A stretch of DNA of 64,000 bases from Castanea sativa (taxonomy: Eukaryota > Streptophyta > Magnoliopsida > Fagales > Fagaceae): NCBI RefSeq assembly GCF_040712315.1, contig NC_134018.1, positions 41,665,335 through 41,729,334 on the forward strand, in the 5' to 3' direction. The notes under the pieces are model-generated. The model ran no database searches, was not told the origin of the DNA, and saw only the letters and a program-made list of their open reading frames with translations. Shown here piece after piece: positions 12,759-24,409 of this stretch. Made by a program: the position numbers and the translations under genes. The first letter of the stretch is position 1. Every line of letters starts with the position of its first letter.

Positions 12759-15252
12759 TGATCAAGTTTGTTTGGCTTTAAGGAAAATGCTAATAAAACT
12801 TATAAAAGGTTTGAATCATTGCAAATTTGATATTCAGGGGTTAATTAATTGATCAAATCAAAGTCCACTTACTAAATTGACATTCAAGTCATTTTCTAAA
12901 CCCTACCCCTCCCTTCCCCCTCTCAAGGAAAGTATTTCTAAACCTTAACCCTCTAAATATTTTATATACTAATTATTACCAAACCATAATAAATTCTAGG
13001 ACTCTATCCCAAACAATCCTATTTATATTTGGGGGAAAAAAAATCTAACCTTGTCTCAAACCTACACATTAATCTAATCATGAGCGAGATTTAATAAGTG
13101 AGATTACGTTGGATCTATTTAGTAGTAATTAACTCTGGAGCTGAAATATTTGCACTACAAGTAAGGGTTATGATTACTTGCTCTACATGTACACGGATAC
13201 ATAGGCTTACAATTAGTTTGGGCCTCTTGGATGATAATATCGTATATGTCCCCTTAAACTTAATGTGGAAGCTTGAATTTGGAATCTAAGATTGTGAACC
13301 TAGAATGTTACTAGGTTAGAACATGCTAGATAAATGTTGGTGTTTTCAAATGACAATAGTTGATGATGATAGTTGACACCAATTGTTGGAGAATGAGTTA
13401 GTAAGTTAAAGTCTAATAGGCGGATGAAAAATACATCGATGCACCAATATCTTGAATGGCAATGCTAGCGCTAGTAGTTGTTTAACATGAAAAAGCCAAA
13501 ATTAACATGGTTCGGCTTGATGACCTACGTTCACAGTGAAAAGTCCTCGAGCAGCTACATAAGGATGCACGGCTCTCTTGGGTCATATCATCTCTAACAC
13601 CAAAAACCCCAACAATTAATTACTATTAAATAACAAAAGAGAATCAAATACTTAAGATCTTTCTGAACTACTTGTTGACAATGAAAGAAGAAGAGCAATC
13701 AAGAGGAGCTTGATTTTCCTCTTCTATTGCTCTTTTCCTTGGTACTGTTAGAAGGAAAGACCTGCACATTTTATTCAGTAAAAGTGCTTGAAAGGTGAAA
13801 GAAATCAATGCAGTCTGTTTCTCCCTTCACTTTCGAAAGGTTATCCATCAATTCTTTCAGAAAATTAAGTTTTTATCTTGTGCAACAAATTCTTTCATAG
13901 TTGCATAAAAGTAGAGCTAAATGCATGCATCACATATGATACCGAACCAAGATGTCGCCTTATAAGGGTCATGAATGGCCTACACTCTGAGCAGACCATT
14001 TAAATGCACATGGAAGGGGTTGGACCCTGCAGTTAGAATTTGCATCATATTGGAAACTCATGTGGGAGCTGTGTGTGGCTATTGTACGTGACCAATATCA
14101 TTAATTGCCATTTGAAAAGTGACCATACGAAACCCCTCTTGTCGATGGTCCTTCCTATGTTTAGGGCTTCTTAAGTCTCTCACTACTAGGACTACTAGAC
14201 AAATCCCTTGTGAAGGGCACTTTCATTTGTGCCTAACAGGCAACATTTTGGATAATATATCCACATGCCTTTTGTGGATCTCATTTCAAGTTTGATCAAC
14301 CTTGTCCCCATACAAGTTCTTTTGGAACTCTTGGACACAAATTTTGATCCTTTTTATTTTATATATATATATATATATATCATAACAATAAATCTACTTC
14401 ATGCGGCTCAAATTGCTGGTTCTTATAAAGCCACCCAACAAAACACATAAATGAAAAAAATAAATAAATGTAATATATATAGAACGAGTTTGGCCCAAGC
14501 AAAGTAGATAGGAGATTTGTTTCTCAAAAAAAAAAAAAAGATTGGAAATTTAAATAAATAAATAGAACTTTAATCTTTTATAAAGAAAGACCAAATTAAC
14601 ATTAATTGTCATTAAATAATTGCTCTCGGAAAAACTTCATTTCATGAGATGTTATCCTTAATCAATTGCGCGTATTATTTCTTGGATTGAACTCTTTTTC
14701 GTCTCAAATCTCTAAAAAGTAAGAGCATTACAGCAGGCTTTATATTCTTTAAAAATACCTTAAAATTTAGACCTTATTAACGTAAGGTGTAGCTTATTTT
14801 TTCTTCTTTCACACGTAATATTTCTCCCATCATCCATCAAAGTAAGAAAAGGTGTGTCATTTTGATTTTATTAGAGACTTTGACATATAATAATATAGCC
14901 ATAGATTTTGACTTGACACCGATATTCGGTGAAATCAAATCACGTTGGATCTTCTTCATTTTATTGCATATTTAATATTCAAAATAGAGAAAAAAGAAAA
15001 GAAAATAAAAGCCTTGCTCGTATTATCTTCTAAAAAAAAGGGAAAATATGATACTTCATAAATCATACAAATCGTTGATTCTAACCCCCCCAAAAATTAA
15101 TAATAAAAAAAAATCCCACCTCTATAATATTCCCATACAGAAGAGACAAGTTGGAAGATTTGGAGAGGGATCGACTAAAATCTAATAAAGGTTGAAAGAA
15201 AAATGTTTCATTTTTTCTCCACGTCCCATTTTCTTCTAATAATGTGGAGTAG

Positions 15253-15410
15253 GTCTAGTGTCATAAACTTTTCTATAACTTTGTCATAATTTTGCTATGT
15301 TGTGACTTGCGATTGGTGGAACTAAAATAGTGGGTCCATAATTTTAACATTCACGAGTCGTCACGTAGTAAAATTATGACAAAGTTAAGGAAAAATTTAT
15401 AACACTAGAC
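15253..15410. mobile_element. Foldback MITE (about 158 bp)
   Basis: Long imperfect inverted arms: left GTCTAGTGTCATAAACTTTT and TTTGTCATAATTTT, right AAAATTATGACAAAG and TTTATAACACTAGAC. Target duplication not resolved. Confidence 0.7.
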
Positions 15411-16934
15411 TTTCTTCCTAACATGATATTAACACAAATTAAGGAGAAAAAAATTGTAACCGCAGCATCCTGATTGTTCATTTTGGTTTTATTATCTGCA
15501 AGTCATAATCTCATATATATATGTTTTGTTTGTTTATTCCAACTTTTATTTTTAAAAAATATTGGGTTAGAAAACGAAAGCATCCCAAAGTTTATTTGAA
15601 AATGATGTAAATGGATACAAGGGACCGTGAAGATCGGGACCTGCATGTGCTACTAACATGGTAGGCCCTATAGATATTCAAACCCTCCTCACTTTCTCAA
15701 ATGAGAACAAAGTATTGATTAGACGAGATATAAAAAAGAATGTTAAATTATTGTGGAAAAATAATTATCATGACTAAAAAAAAGTCATATCATATGACAT
15801 ATGCTACTCCCATAATTAATCTCTAAAAATTCTCTAATGAATCATTGGAATAACTAACTAACAATCACTTCTTAATTTAATTTCTTACAAATCCTTGGAT
15901 CAGACGTAACCACGTGTCCAAGGGACACCCCCATGACACTAATCAATATGGTTTGCATTGACAATTCACCGTCTTGATGCTATTAATGACATATATGATA
16001 ATAATAATAATTTACTAACATGATAGTTTATTAGTTTAAGTAACCGACGATCGAATCTAGAAACCCTGATGATGATGAGCCATATGTAACTACTAGATAG
16101 ATTAATGGTTGGTAAGTAAGTGAGATTATTACATAATTATTTAGGTATGACATATGATATATGGTTCTTTTTGGAGTTATTCATGGCACATCCACTCTTA
16201 TCAGATTCCGTATCTCCTTAATTAACAATCATAGTCTCAATTATGATAGCTCGTGTGGTACATTTTTGCCAAATGTTGCTTTGGTTTGTTGTTTGGTTTT
16301 CACTTTTCAGCAATGAGAAAGTAAAACATTTACAAAATGGCTATAAACACCAGCAATATTGCCAATTTAGTAAACATCAAATGAGCTACTTGTTAATCTG
16401 TTAATTGTCATTCTCAAACGGAGTAATTGGTGCAAAACGTGTATAAAATATAGCATGCACTATTCCTTTATGCATAAATGACCCATATTCTTCCGTTCCG
16501 TTTGGTATATCAGTAGCCCACCAAGTTGGACTTCTGTGGCCTCAAGAGCTCCCCAATCAAAGGCCTTGAATAGCTGAATTGTTGGCTAGCTGATTGCATA
16601 ATCTCAGGCATTGAAGAAGCAAATACCACAAAAATGAAAAACCACACGTAACAAGCATAAAAATATTATAATTATAAGAAGGAAAATATTATAGGATAAA
16701 AAAAACTGTTGAGAAATGCATGTGCATGTGGGGTCATATGGCTAAACAGTTGGTAGTCTAACCAGAACATTTGCATGTGCACTTTGATTCTTGTATATGA
16801 CCTGAAAATATGAATAAGCTTTTGTGGTTCTTGGCTCTTTGTCAAATGTGAGAATGAATAACTTGTCTATTTCTACAACATGACCCCACTTCACTAACGC
16901 CTCAAAGGTCCAAACTTTACGCCCCCCCCTTTCC

Positions 16935-16942
16935 TATATAAG
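16935..16942 (+). promoter_or_regulatory. TATA box of the expansin gene
   Basis: TATATAAG lies about 105 bases before the expansin ATG. A CT-rich leader follows, so transcription would start near 16965-16975 and give a 5' UTR of roughly 70 bases. Confidence 0.7.
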
Positions 16943-17039
16943 TAAATCCCCGTTCTCCTTGGTCTAAGCACTAAGCATTTTCCATTCAAACTTCAAACCC
17001 TCTCTCTAGTCTCTTCCTCTCTACACAAGCATAGACACA

Positions 17040-18287
17040 ATGGCCATCACGGCATTCTCCACCATTTCTCTTCTGGTCTTTGTTCTATGCCTCCAAAGCA
17101 CTTATGGAGATGATGGAGGGTGGGTAACTGGTCATGCCACATTCTATGGTGGGGGAGACGCTTCTGGTACAATGGGTAAGTTTCAGTGTTTATTTGGTAA
17201 CAACTTTTACTTTTAACTTTTTAATTTATTTGTTTATGTACAACTTTTTAAAATTTTATCTTTTTTTAGATACAAAAATACATTAATTAACTTTCAACAA
17301 ATACACAAATAAGTTACACTTTTAGAATTTCTCTTCTTAGAAGAAAAAAGTTGGGAGCAAGTAAAAGTTAGTTAAATTATGTTGCTTTGGGGTGTTGGTA
17401 CAAGTCAACATATTACTTGGTCATAAAGTAACCATAAGCATAAGTTTCATTTAGAATGAGCGTTCTATGGAGAGTGGTTTCTCATGGGGATATATATCTT
17501 GGTATTGCTTGCAGGGGGTGCTTGTGGATATGGAAATCTTTATAGCCAAGGATATGGGACTAACACTGCAGCACTCAGCACTGCTCTATTCAACAATGGG
17601 TTGAGCTGTGGAGCTTGTTATGAGATGCGATGCAATGATGACCCCAGATGGTGTCTCCCTGGTACTCTCACTGTCACTGCCACTAACTTCTGCCCTCCTA
17701 ACTCTGCCTTGCCTAATGACAACGGTGGATGGTGCAATCCTCCTCTTCAACACTTTGACTTGGCTGAGCCTGCTTTCTTGCAAATTGCTCAATACAAAGC
17801 TGGAATTGTTCCCATAGCCTTTAGAAGGTAATGAACACAACGAGAATGAATCATTAACCTCTACTTCTATCACAACAAACAATCCATGTCAATAATAGTG
17901 AAAAAATATTGTGTCTAGCATTACTCATCATGAAAATGCTTGGTATGCTAATCTCAATTACTTGCTTGTGTTGGTCAAAACAGGGTCCCCTGTGTGAAGA
18001 AAGGAGGAATAAGATTTACCATCAATGGTCACTCTTACTTCAACTTGGTGTTGATCACCAACGTTGGAGGCGCAGGAGATGTTCAATCAGTGTCCATCAA
18101 GGGGTCTAACACAGGGTGGCAAACCATGTCAAGGAACTGGGGCCAGAACTGGCAGAGCAATAACTACCTCAATGGACAGAGTCTCTCATTCCAAGTCACC
18201 ACCAGTGATGGAAAGACTGTCACTAGCTACGACGTGGTTCCAGGAAATTGGCAATTTGGACAGACATTTGAGGGTGGTCAATTCTAG
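17040..18287 (+). CDS. EXPA8: Alpha-expansin (EXPA2/EXPA8-like)
   Basis: Exons are 17040-17175, 17515-17827 and 17984-18287. Introns are GT..AG and the product is 250 aa. A signal peptide covers residues 1-23 (cut near TYG/DD), so the protein is secreted to the cell wall. There it loosens cellulose-hemicellulose contacts non-enzymatically during acid growth. The GH45-like domain spans about residues 46-150 and begins GGACGYGNL. It has the HFD motif (125-127) and the alpha-type insertion WCNPP, which separates alpha- from beta-expansins. Eight cysteines are in family positions (49, 77, 80, 85, 92, 105, 119, 153). The C-terminal CBM63 domain starts near VPCVKKGG and ends GQTFEGGQF. Both intron positions are usual for EXPA genes. 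Assignment to the EXPA8 orthologue (At2g40610) rests on similarity plus gene order; EXPA2 is a close relative. Confidence 0.93.
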
Positions 18288-18445
18288 ATTTTCATTATTT
18301 TTTTTTTACTGATATATGTATATGTTCAATTGGTACTTATGCCATTGTTTGTGACAGTGAGGGTGTGATACACAGGGTAGAGTAGAGGGGTCTTGGACTA
18401 CATGGCCGATTATTGCTGAGGTGGCTTATTGGCACCCGCTAGGCC

Positions 18446-18446
<1 letters not shown>

Positions 18447-18483
<37 letters not shown>
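18447..18483. repeat. AT microsatellite
   Basis: (TA)n tract about 160 bases downstream of the expansin stop codon, probably past or at the end of the 3' UTR. Confidence 0.9.
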
Positions 18484-18486
<3 letters not shown>

Positions 18487-20506
18487 GTGAGAGAGTTTGT
18501 GACTTTGTGAGCTATGTCAATCATAAAGAAATCATTGTTATTCTATCAAATTGCCTTTTATTTGATTCAAGGACATCAATTTATCTATAAGTTCTATTTT
18601 CAAGTTGGTATCAAACTCAGTTGTGGTTGGTTATTGTCACTTTTTGACTATCCTACGTAGATTCCTGTGGAGAAAGTCTTCTCCAGAGTGTTTCAAAAAT
18701 CAAAATTACCTGCTTCACTTTTTATTATGTTTTTCGAGTGAATACTACCTAAAACTAAAACCAAGCAGATAAGACAAGGAACAAGAACAAGGATTAGCAT
18801 TTGTGCAGTTTTGTAAGAGTAAGAGCATAACTACTCCCAGGCTCTTATGTCAAACTTCTACCCATATATTTACGTACTAGTCTAGTTTACTCCAATTCAT
18901 AGTGCATGACTCCATCTCCAAGGCTCGTATGTGAATTGCTAGCTAATAAATTTGCGTACCTCTCAGTCTACCCTACTTGTATCCAAATTAAATAACAGTA
19001 CTAAAGCAATAACTTGTCAAGCTATAAACAGAGCGTAATTATTTTGCCACCAAGAGCCGTGACCATTTTACATTTAGCAGACAAAAGCCATAACTCCAAA
19101 AGGAACTTAAGAAACCAGACAGGAACATAATCAACAGCATGCATTGACTTTTTCATCAGAAAATATAACTGTGGGCCACCATTTATGTCTAACAAGCTCA
19201 GATTTATGGAAGACATCATTAAATAGCATAATGCATAAATGAAATCTGCAATAGTAGCGTTGGGCAGACCAGACACCAAAGGCCAGTACCACTGAATCTG
19301 TGGCATCTATAGATACCACCATTTTTCACATAGACTCAGGGCTGGCTCAAGAAAATTTGGGCTCTTAAGCGAAAATTTGATATGGGTCCTTTTATATGTA
19401 CATATTAATTAAATAAAATTATATAATACTAATTAAATTAGGTCTAATTTGATGTAAATATGGAAATGGATGAATAATACTAATTAAACTAAGATTAATT
19501 TCATATAAAGGATTGAATATCATAGTTGGATCATAAATTTAAACAAAAAAACTAAAAAAAATATTTTTTTTTTTTTAAAAAGAAACTTACTTTAACTTGG
19601 ATATATTACTATGCATAGTTAAGTACAGTTATAATCTAAATTTTAACTTTATATATTCTTTTTAAGAGAAAGAGATAGATATTATTTGGTACGTGGCTTT
19701 GAAGAAGATTAGTTTACAAAAATTAAGGTTTCAAACTATTAGAAGAGATTAGTCATCATTGATAATCTATCACATTTGTAGCATCTTTTTTGAAACATTT
19801 TATGGTTTCAATTGGTTTAAATTTCTATTTTTAGAAATGAAAAAAAAATTAAAGATATTACAAAATGTTCACAATATAATATAATAATAACTGTAATTGA
19901 TGAATTTCAACAACTTAATTTATTTGTATTTGAATTATTTTTTTATGTAATTGGTGATATGCCAATTAAATCTATAGTAAAATTTGTGATATCTTTAGCA
20001 TCACTCTTAAAAAAAGTATCAATTATTTTTAAAAAAATGTTATCTATGTATATATATATAAAACCGAAACATCTGGAGCTCCCACAATTTTCCACGTTAG
20101 CACGATATTTAAATAAAATTATTTTTGTTTAATCCAAAATTAACAAGGAATGAAACTCTATTTCTCTAACAAGTCCAACTTAAACTCAAACTCATCATTA
20201 TCATTTTTTTAAAACAAAATTATTTTTGTTTAATCCAAACTTAACAAGGAGTGAAACTCTATCTCTCGAACAAGTCCAACTTAAACTTAAACTCAAACAT
20301 TGATAATTTATCTCCAAATTTGCAAACTTAATCATGAACACTATTAAATGCAAAGCAAACCCCAATATTTTTTTTAAAGTCGAGTAGAGGTATGAACTTT
20401 TCTTATGTTATTTTTTTCTTATCTACTTTGTTAAAATATATATATATATATATATTTTATGGTGGAGTCAGCACAAAATCAAAATAGAGTTCTTGTCACG
20501 AGTAGG

Positions 20507-20807
20507 AGTTTTGTCTTCCTCTTTTCCGATGAATAAACTATGTACACAAGAGGAAAGGTTAGCGACTATACCATATTTTTTGGCATTTTTTTTCAATGAC
20601 TATACCATGTATTATTCTTTTGAAGGTAATTACTTTTTTTTATATATTTCTCTATTGTGTAATCATATACATTTTGTTTTGTTTCAAAAATTTATAGAAA
20701 GTAAATTTTTTTATTCTTTAATATTTTTTAGTCTTTTAAAAGTTTTAACATTTGAATTATTCTTTTAATGGTAACACATCTTTCTCTGATATTTCTCTGT
20801 TGTGTAG

Positions 20808-20888
<81 letters not shown>

Positions 20889-22300
20889 AGAGTTTTGTCT
20901 TCCTCTTTTCCGATGAATAAACTACACAAGAGGAAAGGCGGTGTGCTTCTTGGCCACGTAGAGTATTTCCTTTTCCAATACTTTTATTATTTTGGACTTT
21001 TTGGTTTTTATATAATTTGAATTATTTGAAAAACATTGAGCCGGCCAATTAAATAGGGTTGAAGAAAAATTAAAATAAAAAGGACCGCGTGAAGCGTGAT
21101 AGGTATTATTGTAATTTGCTTTATTTATTTATTTTTTTTTTTTTAAGATTACAATTTTATTGTTTAAATAATTATAGAATTGATGATTGGTTTTTCATCG
21201 TTTAAAGTTTATACCCGTTAAAATTTAAAACTTATTGTTTTATGAGTTCATGTACTTTTTTCTTTTTCTTATATTTCTCTTTTGAATAATCATATATTTT
21301 TTTGAATTGTTTTAATAACTTATTCTTTAATTATATACATTTTTTGGCATTTTAAAAGTTTTAACATCTGAATTTGTGTTAGTTTTTGTAATATTTAAAC
21401 ATGTTTAGCTGATTTCAATGACTATACCATATATTATTCTTTTGAAAGTAATCACTTTTTTATTATTATTTATTTCTCTATTGTGTAATCATATACATTT
21501 TGTTTTATTATTCTTTTGATAGTAACACATCTTTCACTTATATTTCTCTGTTATGTAGTCACGCGCGCACACACAGGAGTTTTGTCTTCCTCTTTTCCAA
21601 TGAATAAGCTATGCACACAAGAGGAAAGGCGGTGTGCTTCTTAGCCACATAGAATATTTCCTTTTCCAATACTTCTATTGTTTTTGACTTTTTGGTTTTT
21701 ATTTAATTTGAATTATTTGAAAAATATTGAGCCGGCCAATCAAACAGGGTTGAAAAAAAATTGAAATAAAAAGGACCTCGTGAAGTGTGATAAGTATTAT
21801 TGTAAGTTTTTTTTTTCCTTTTAAGATTACAATTTTATTGTTTAAATAATTATAGAATTGATGATTGTTTTTTAATTGTTTAAAGTTTAGACCCATTAAA
21901 ATTTAAAACTTATTATTTTATGGGTTCATGTACTTTTTTCTTTTTCTTATATTTCTCTTTTGAATAGTCATATAATTTTTGAATTGTTTCAATAGCTTAT
22001 TATTTAATTATATATATTTTTTTGACATTTTGGAAGTTTTAACATCTAAATTTGTGTTAGTTTTTACAATATTTAAACATGTTTAGCTGATTTCAATGAC
22101 TATACCTGTATACCATGTATTATTCTTTTGAAGGTAATCATTTTTTCTTTTATATTTCTCTATTGTGTAATCATATACATTTTGTTTTGTTGCAAAAATT
22201 GATAAGAAGTAAAAGTTATGATTCTTTAATATTTTTTAGTCTTTCAAAAGTTTTAACATTTGAATTATTCTTTTAATGGTAACACATCTTTCTTTTTATA
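20507..22300 (+). repeat. Large direct repeats (three copies of one module)
   Basis: A module starting AGTTTTGTCTTCCTCTTTTC recurs at 20507, 20891 and 21578. It continues with ACAAGAGGAAAGG in all three and with GGCGGTGTGCTTCTT and GAGCCGGCCAAT in the last two. The last two copies form a tandem with a period of 687 bases and high similarity. The first is shorter. Frames inside are AT-rich and not convincing. Confidence 0.8.
20810..20885. repeat. Long CT microsatellite with CA interruption
   Basis: (CT)n, a short CACACA segment and again (CT)n. It marks the junction before the second copy of the direct repeat. Confidence 0.95.
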
Positions 22301-22429
22301 TTTTTCTGTTGTGTAGTCACACATACACACACAATTTATCTTTTAATTTGTAGGTTCTGAATCTTTTGATTTTTTTTTAATAGTTATAGCTATAGATTAT
22401 TCTTTTGAGTGTAACTTATCTTTCTCTTA

Positions 22430-22597
22430 ACCCATCGCGCACCCTTGGTGCGGTGGTCACTCTACAAGTATAAATGCTTATAAGATGTGGGGGTAATGGC
22501 CGGGGTTTAAGTCTCTAGGAGGAAGCTTCACATACATATACACTTAGATTTGACTAGAATAGAAATTCTATCTTGTATAAAAAAAATTAAAAAAAAA
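22430..22597 (+). mobile_element. tRNA-derived-type SINE, copy 1
   Basis: The 5' half has an A-box-like GGTGCGGTGGTCACTC and a B-box-like GGGTTTAAGTC, and the 3' end is A-rich. A perfect 17-bp target duplication (AACTTATCTTTCTCTTA) lies at 22413-22429 and 22598-22614. A related copy is at 55091-55294 on the other strand. Confidence 0.85.
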
Positions 22598-22914
22598 AAC
22601 TTATCTTTCTCTTATATTTTTCTATTGTTTAGTCATATATATTTTGTTTTGTTTCTATAATTTCTAAGCAATTTATCATTTGATTCTTTAATTTTTTTGG
22701 TCTTTCATCAAAAGTTTTAATATCTAAAATTTTGAAAAAGCCATTACACGTTCAAGCAATGGCTTATTCCTCAAATTATAACACGAATTAAAGTCATATA
22801 AGAACAAATCATGCAATGGTCTAGTTTTTTAATCAATTTCATATTTTATAAAATTATTTTAGTCTACCTCACAAATAGGTAGATTTCCGTGCATAGCACG
22901 AGTTAGCGATTAGT

Positions 22915-23292
22915 TTATACTATATATAAGAGGATTCCCCTCTTTCAACTGAACTTTTATGTGATTAAAAAATGCCTTCATTAATGAAGGATAACTTCAT
23001 TTAGAAATAAGGTTATGAACGTCAAATTACAAATTTCATTTTGCATTCAAAAAGATAATTCCTAAAATTTAAGATTTTTTTTCTCTTCATTTTCAAAAAA
23101 GAAATTACAGTTACTACTTATCTCTAAAACTTATCATTTTTATTTGTTTGAAAAATAAAAAAAAAATTATAAATTATAATATATGCAAATTATTAACTTT
23201 TATTCAAAATAATAAAAGAGCCTCTAAACAGGCGTGTACCCAAAAAAATAAAAGTCTCTGAGTACGCACGTGAGTGCGTGCTCAAAGACTAG
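22915..23292 (+). mobile_element. Small non-autonomous Helitron (about 378 bp)
   Basis: It begins TTATACTATATATAAGAGGA, close to the usual TCTATACTATATATAAG start. It ends with a hairpin (ACGCAC-GTGA-GTGCGT), then GCTCAAAGACTAG|T. The 3' end is textbook; the first C of the 5' end seems mutated. It abuts the preceding Helitron candidate, consistent with insertion at that element's terminal AT. Confidence 0.6.
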
Positions 23293-23415
23293 TATTTTTA
23301 TAAAATTTTGAACTTTTTACAAAGGAAATAAATCCTTTTTATAGTAGGAAATTTTTTATTTTGTAGTGGGGCCTTAGGCCTAGGCCTAAGTTGCCCAAGC
23401 TTTAGGCCGGTCCTG

Positions 23416-24409
23416 CATAGACTCATCATTTTCTTTCCATCACTAGGGTTGTAGTAAAGTCACGGCAAAAGAAATTTTGATCAACAAATTTGGTTGGCTC
23501 ACGAAAGCCAGCTCAATTCTTTCTAATCAATCATTCTAAATGTCTTTCTTAAGTCCTCAAAATTAGTTATACTAGACGCAATCTCATGTGATGTATGAGA
23601 AAATGTAATATAAATATTTTATAAAAATATAATATAAAATTTGTAGGTTAAATAGTGCATGTGTTATTTAAAAATATTTTCTATTTTTATAAGTTTTAGG
23701 TAATGGAATAAATATAAACGTAATTTAAGAAAAAATTTTAGATTACATAATTATCATATTATTTTATAGCAACTTTACATGAGTGTAATAACAATAACTG
23801 TTTACAGTATCACTAAAAAATATTTTAAGAAACATTTTATTATGTTTTTGATGTGAAACTAACCAATCATGTCACTCTGTAAATTTTTTTTATTGGTAAG
23901 TGATATTGTTTAAATGTTCTTTTAATTATTGTCCTAAAAAAAAAGATTCTTTTAACTATTAAAATTTTAAATGAAAATATAAAAAAGATGCATTTTAAAA
24001 AAAAAGCTTAAATGACTTCATGTACCAATAGATTTGGACAAAATAATTAAATTAACTCAATAAGTTATTTACTAATAAATTTTACAATTGAAATGGGACC
24101 AAATTGGATTGAATGAACTAATATAGACCGGTGTGGCTTAACAAGTGCATGTTATATAGATGCTTGGTTAACAATAACAAGTAATTATAACACGAATATC
24201 CTCTGAAAGAGCAATCTAGAGAGTTGTCAGTAGCCAAGAAGATCCTGCTGTTTTAAAGCAATGTTGATATTCATAAATAGCGGCATGCTACTATTAAATG
24301 GGGAATTACATTTTCATACATAAAACTTTCGACAAACTTAACCTGATCCACAGATCAGAGCTACAATTTACACCAGTTCAAACCATTATCAATAAGTAAG
24401 TCACGTGCA
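23416..24409. other. Intergenic region between the hAT element and ETG1
   Basis: AT-rich sequence without a supported gene. The last ~100 bases should contain the 3' UTR of the minus-strand ETG1 gene. Confidence 0.5.

Larger units (their letters stand above)
7383..17039. other. Intergenic region, repeat-rich, no gene recognised
   Basis: Between the bZIP and expansin genes I see no supported coding gene. It holds a poly-C/poly-A junction (7957-7994), a Helitron with a nested solo LTR (9274-11775), a long CT microsatellite, a TIR element (12427-12758) and a MITE (15253-15410). A stretch near 13360-13640 contains a GGTTCGGCTTGATGACCTAC motif of the kind seen in plant retroelement debris, but it has no clear ends. 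The rest is unassigned AT-rich sequence. Confidence 0.5.
20043..22913 (+). mobile_element. Helitron candidate nested in the hAT element
   Basis: The 5' end is A|TCTATGTATATATATA. The 3' end has a CGTGC-ATA-GCACG hairpin followed by AGTTAGCGATTAG|T. That is the expected hairpin and spacing, but TTAG replaces CTAG. No Rep/helicase frame. It contains ~0.4-0.7 kb direct repeats and a SINE. The pairing of ends is an inference. Confidence 0.45.
19337..23415. mobile_element. hAT-type transposable element with nested insertions (4.1 kb)
   Basis: The termini are CAGGGCTGGC (left) and GCCGGTCCTG (right), the CAGGG-type short inverted repeats of hAT elements. Perfect 8-bp target duplications CATAGACT lie at 19329-19336 and 23416-23423. 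No transposase frame was seen, so it is non-autonomous. The interior holds two Helitron-like segments, a SINE, direct repeats and microsatellites. This indicates successive insertions into an older element. Confidence 0.8.

Noticed and set aside
17484..17514. Alternative expansin start inside intron 1
   Set aside because: The ATG lies in the intron. The true start at 17040 gives a signal peptide and joins in frame to GGACGYGNL.
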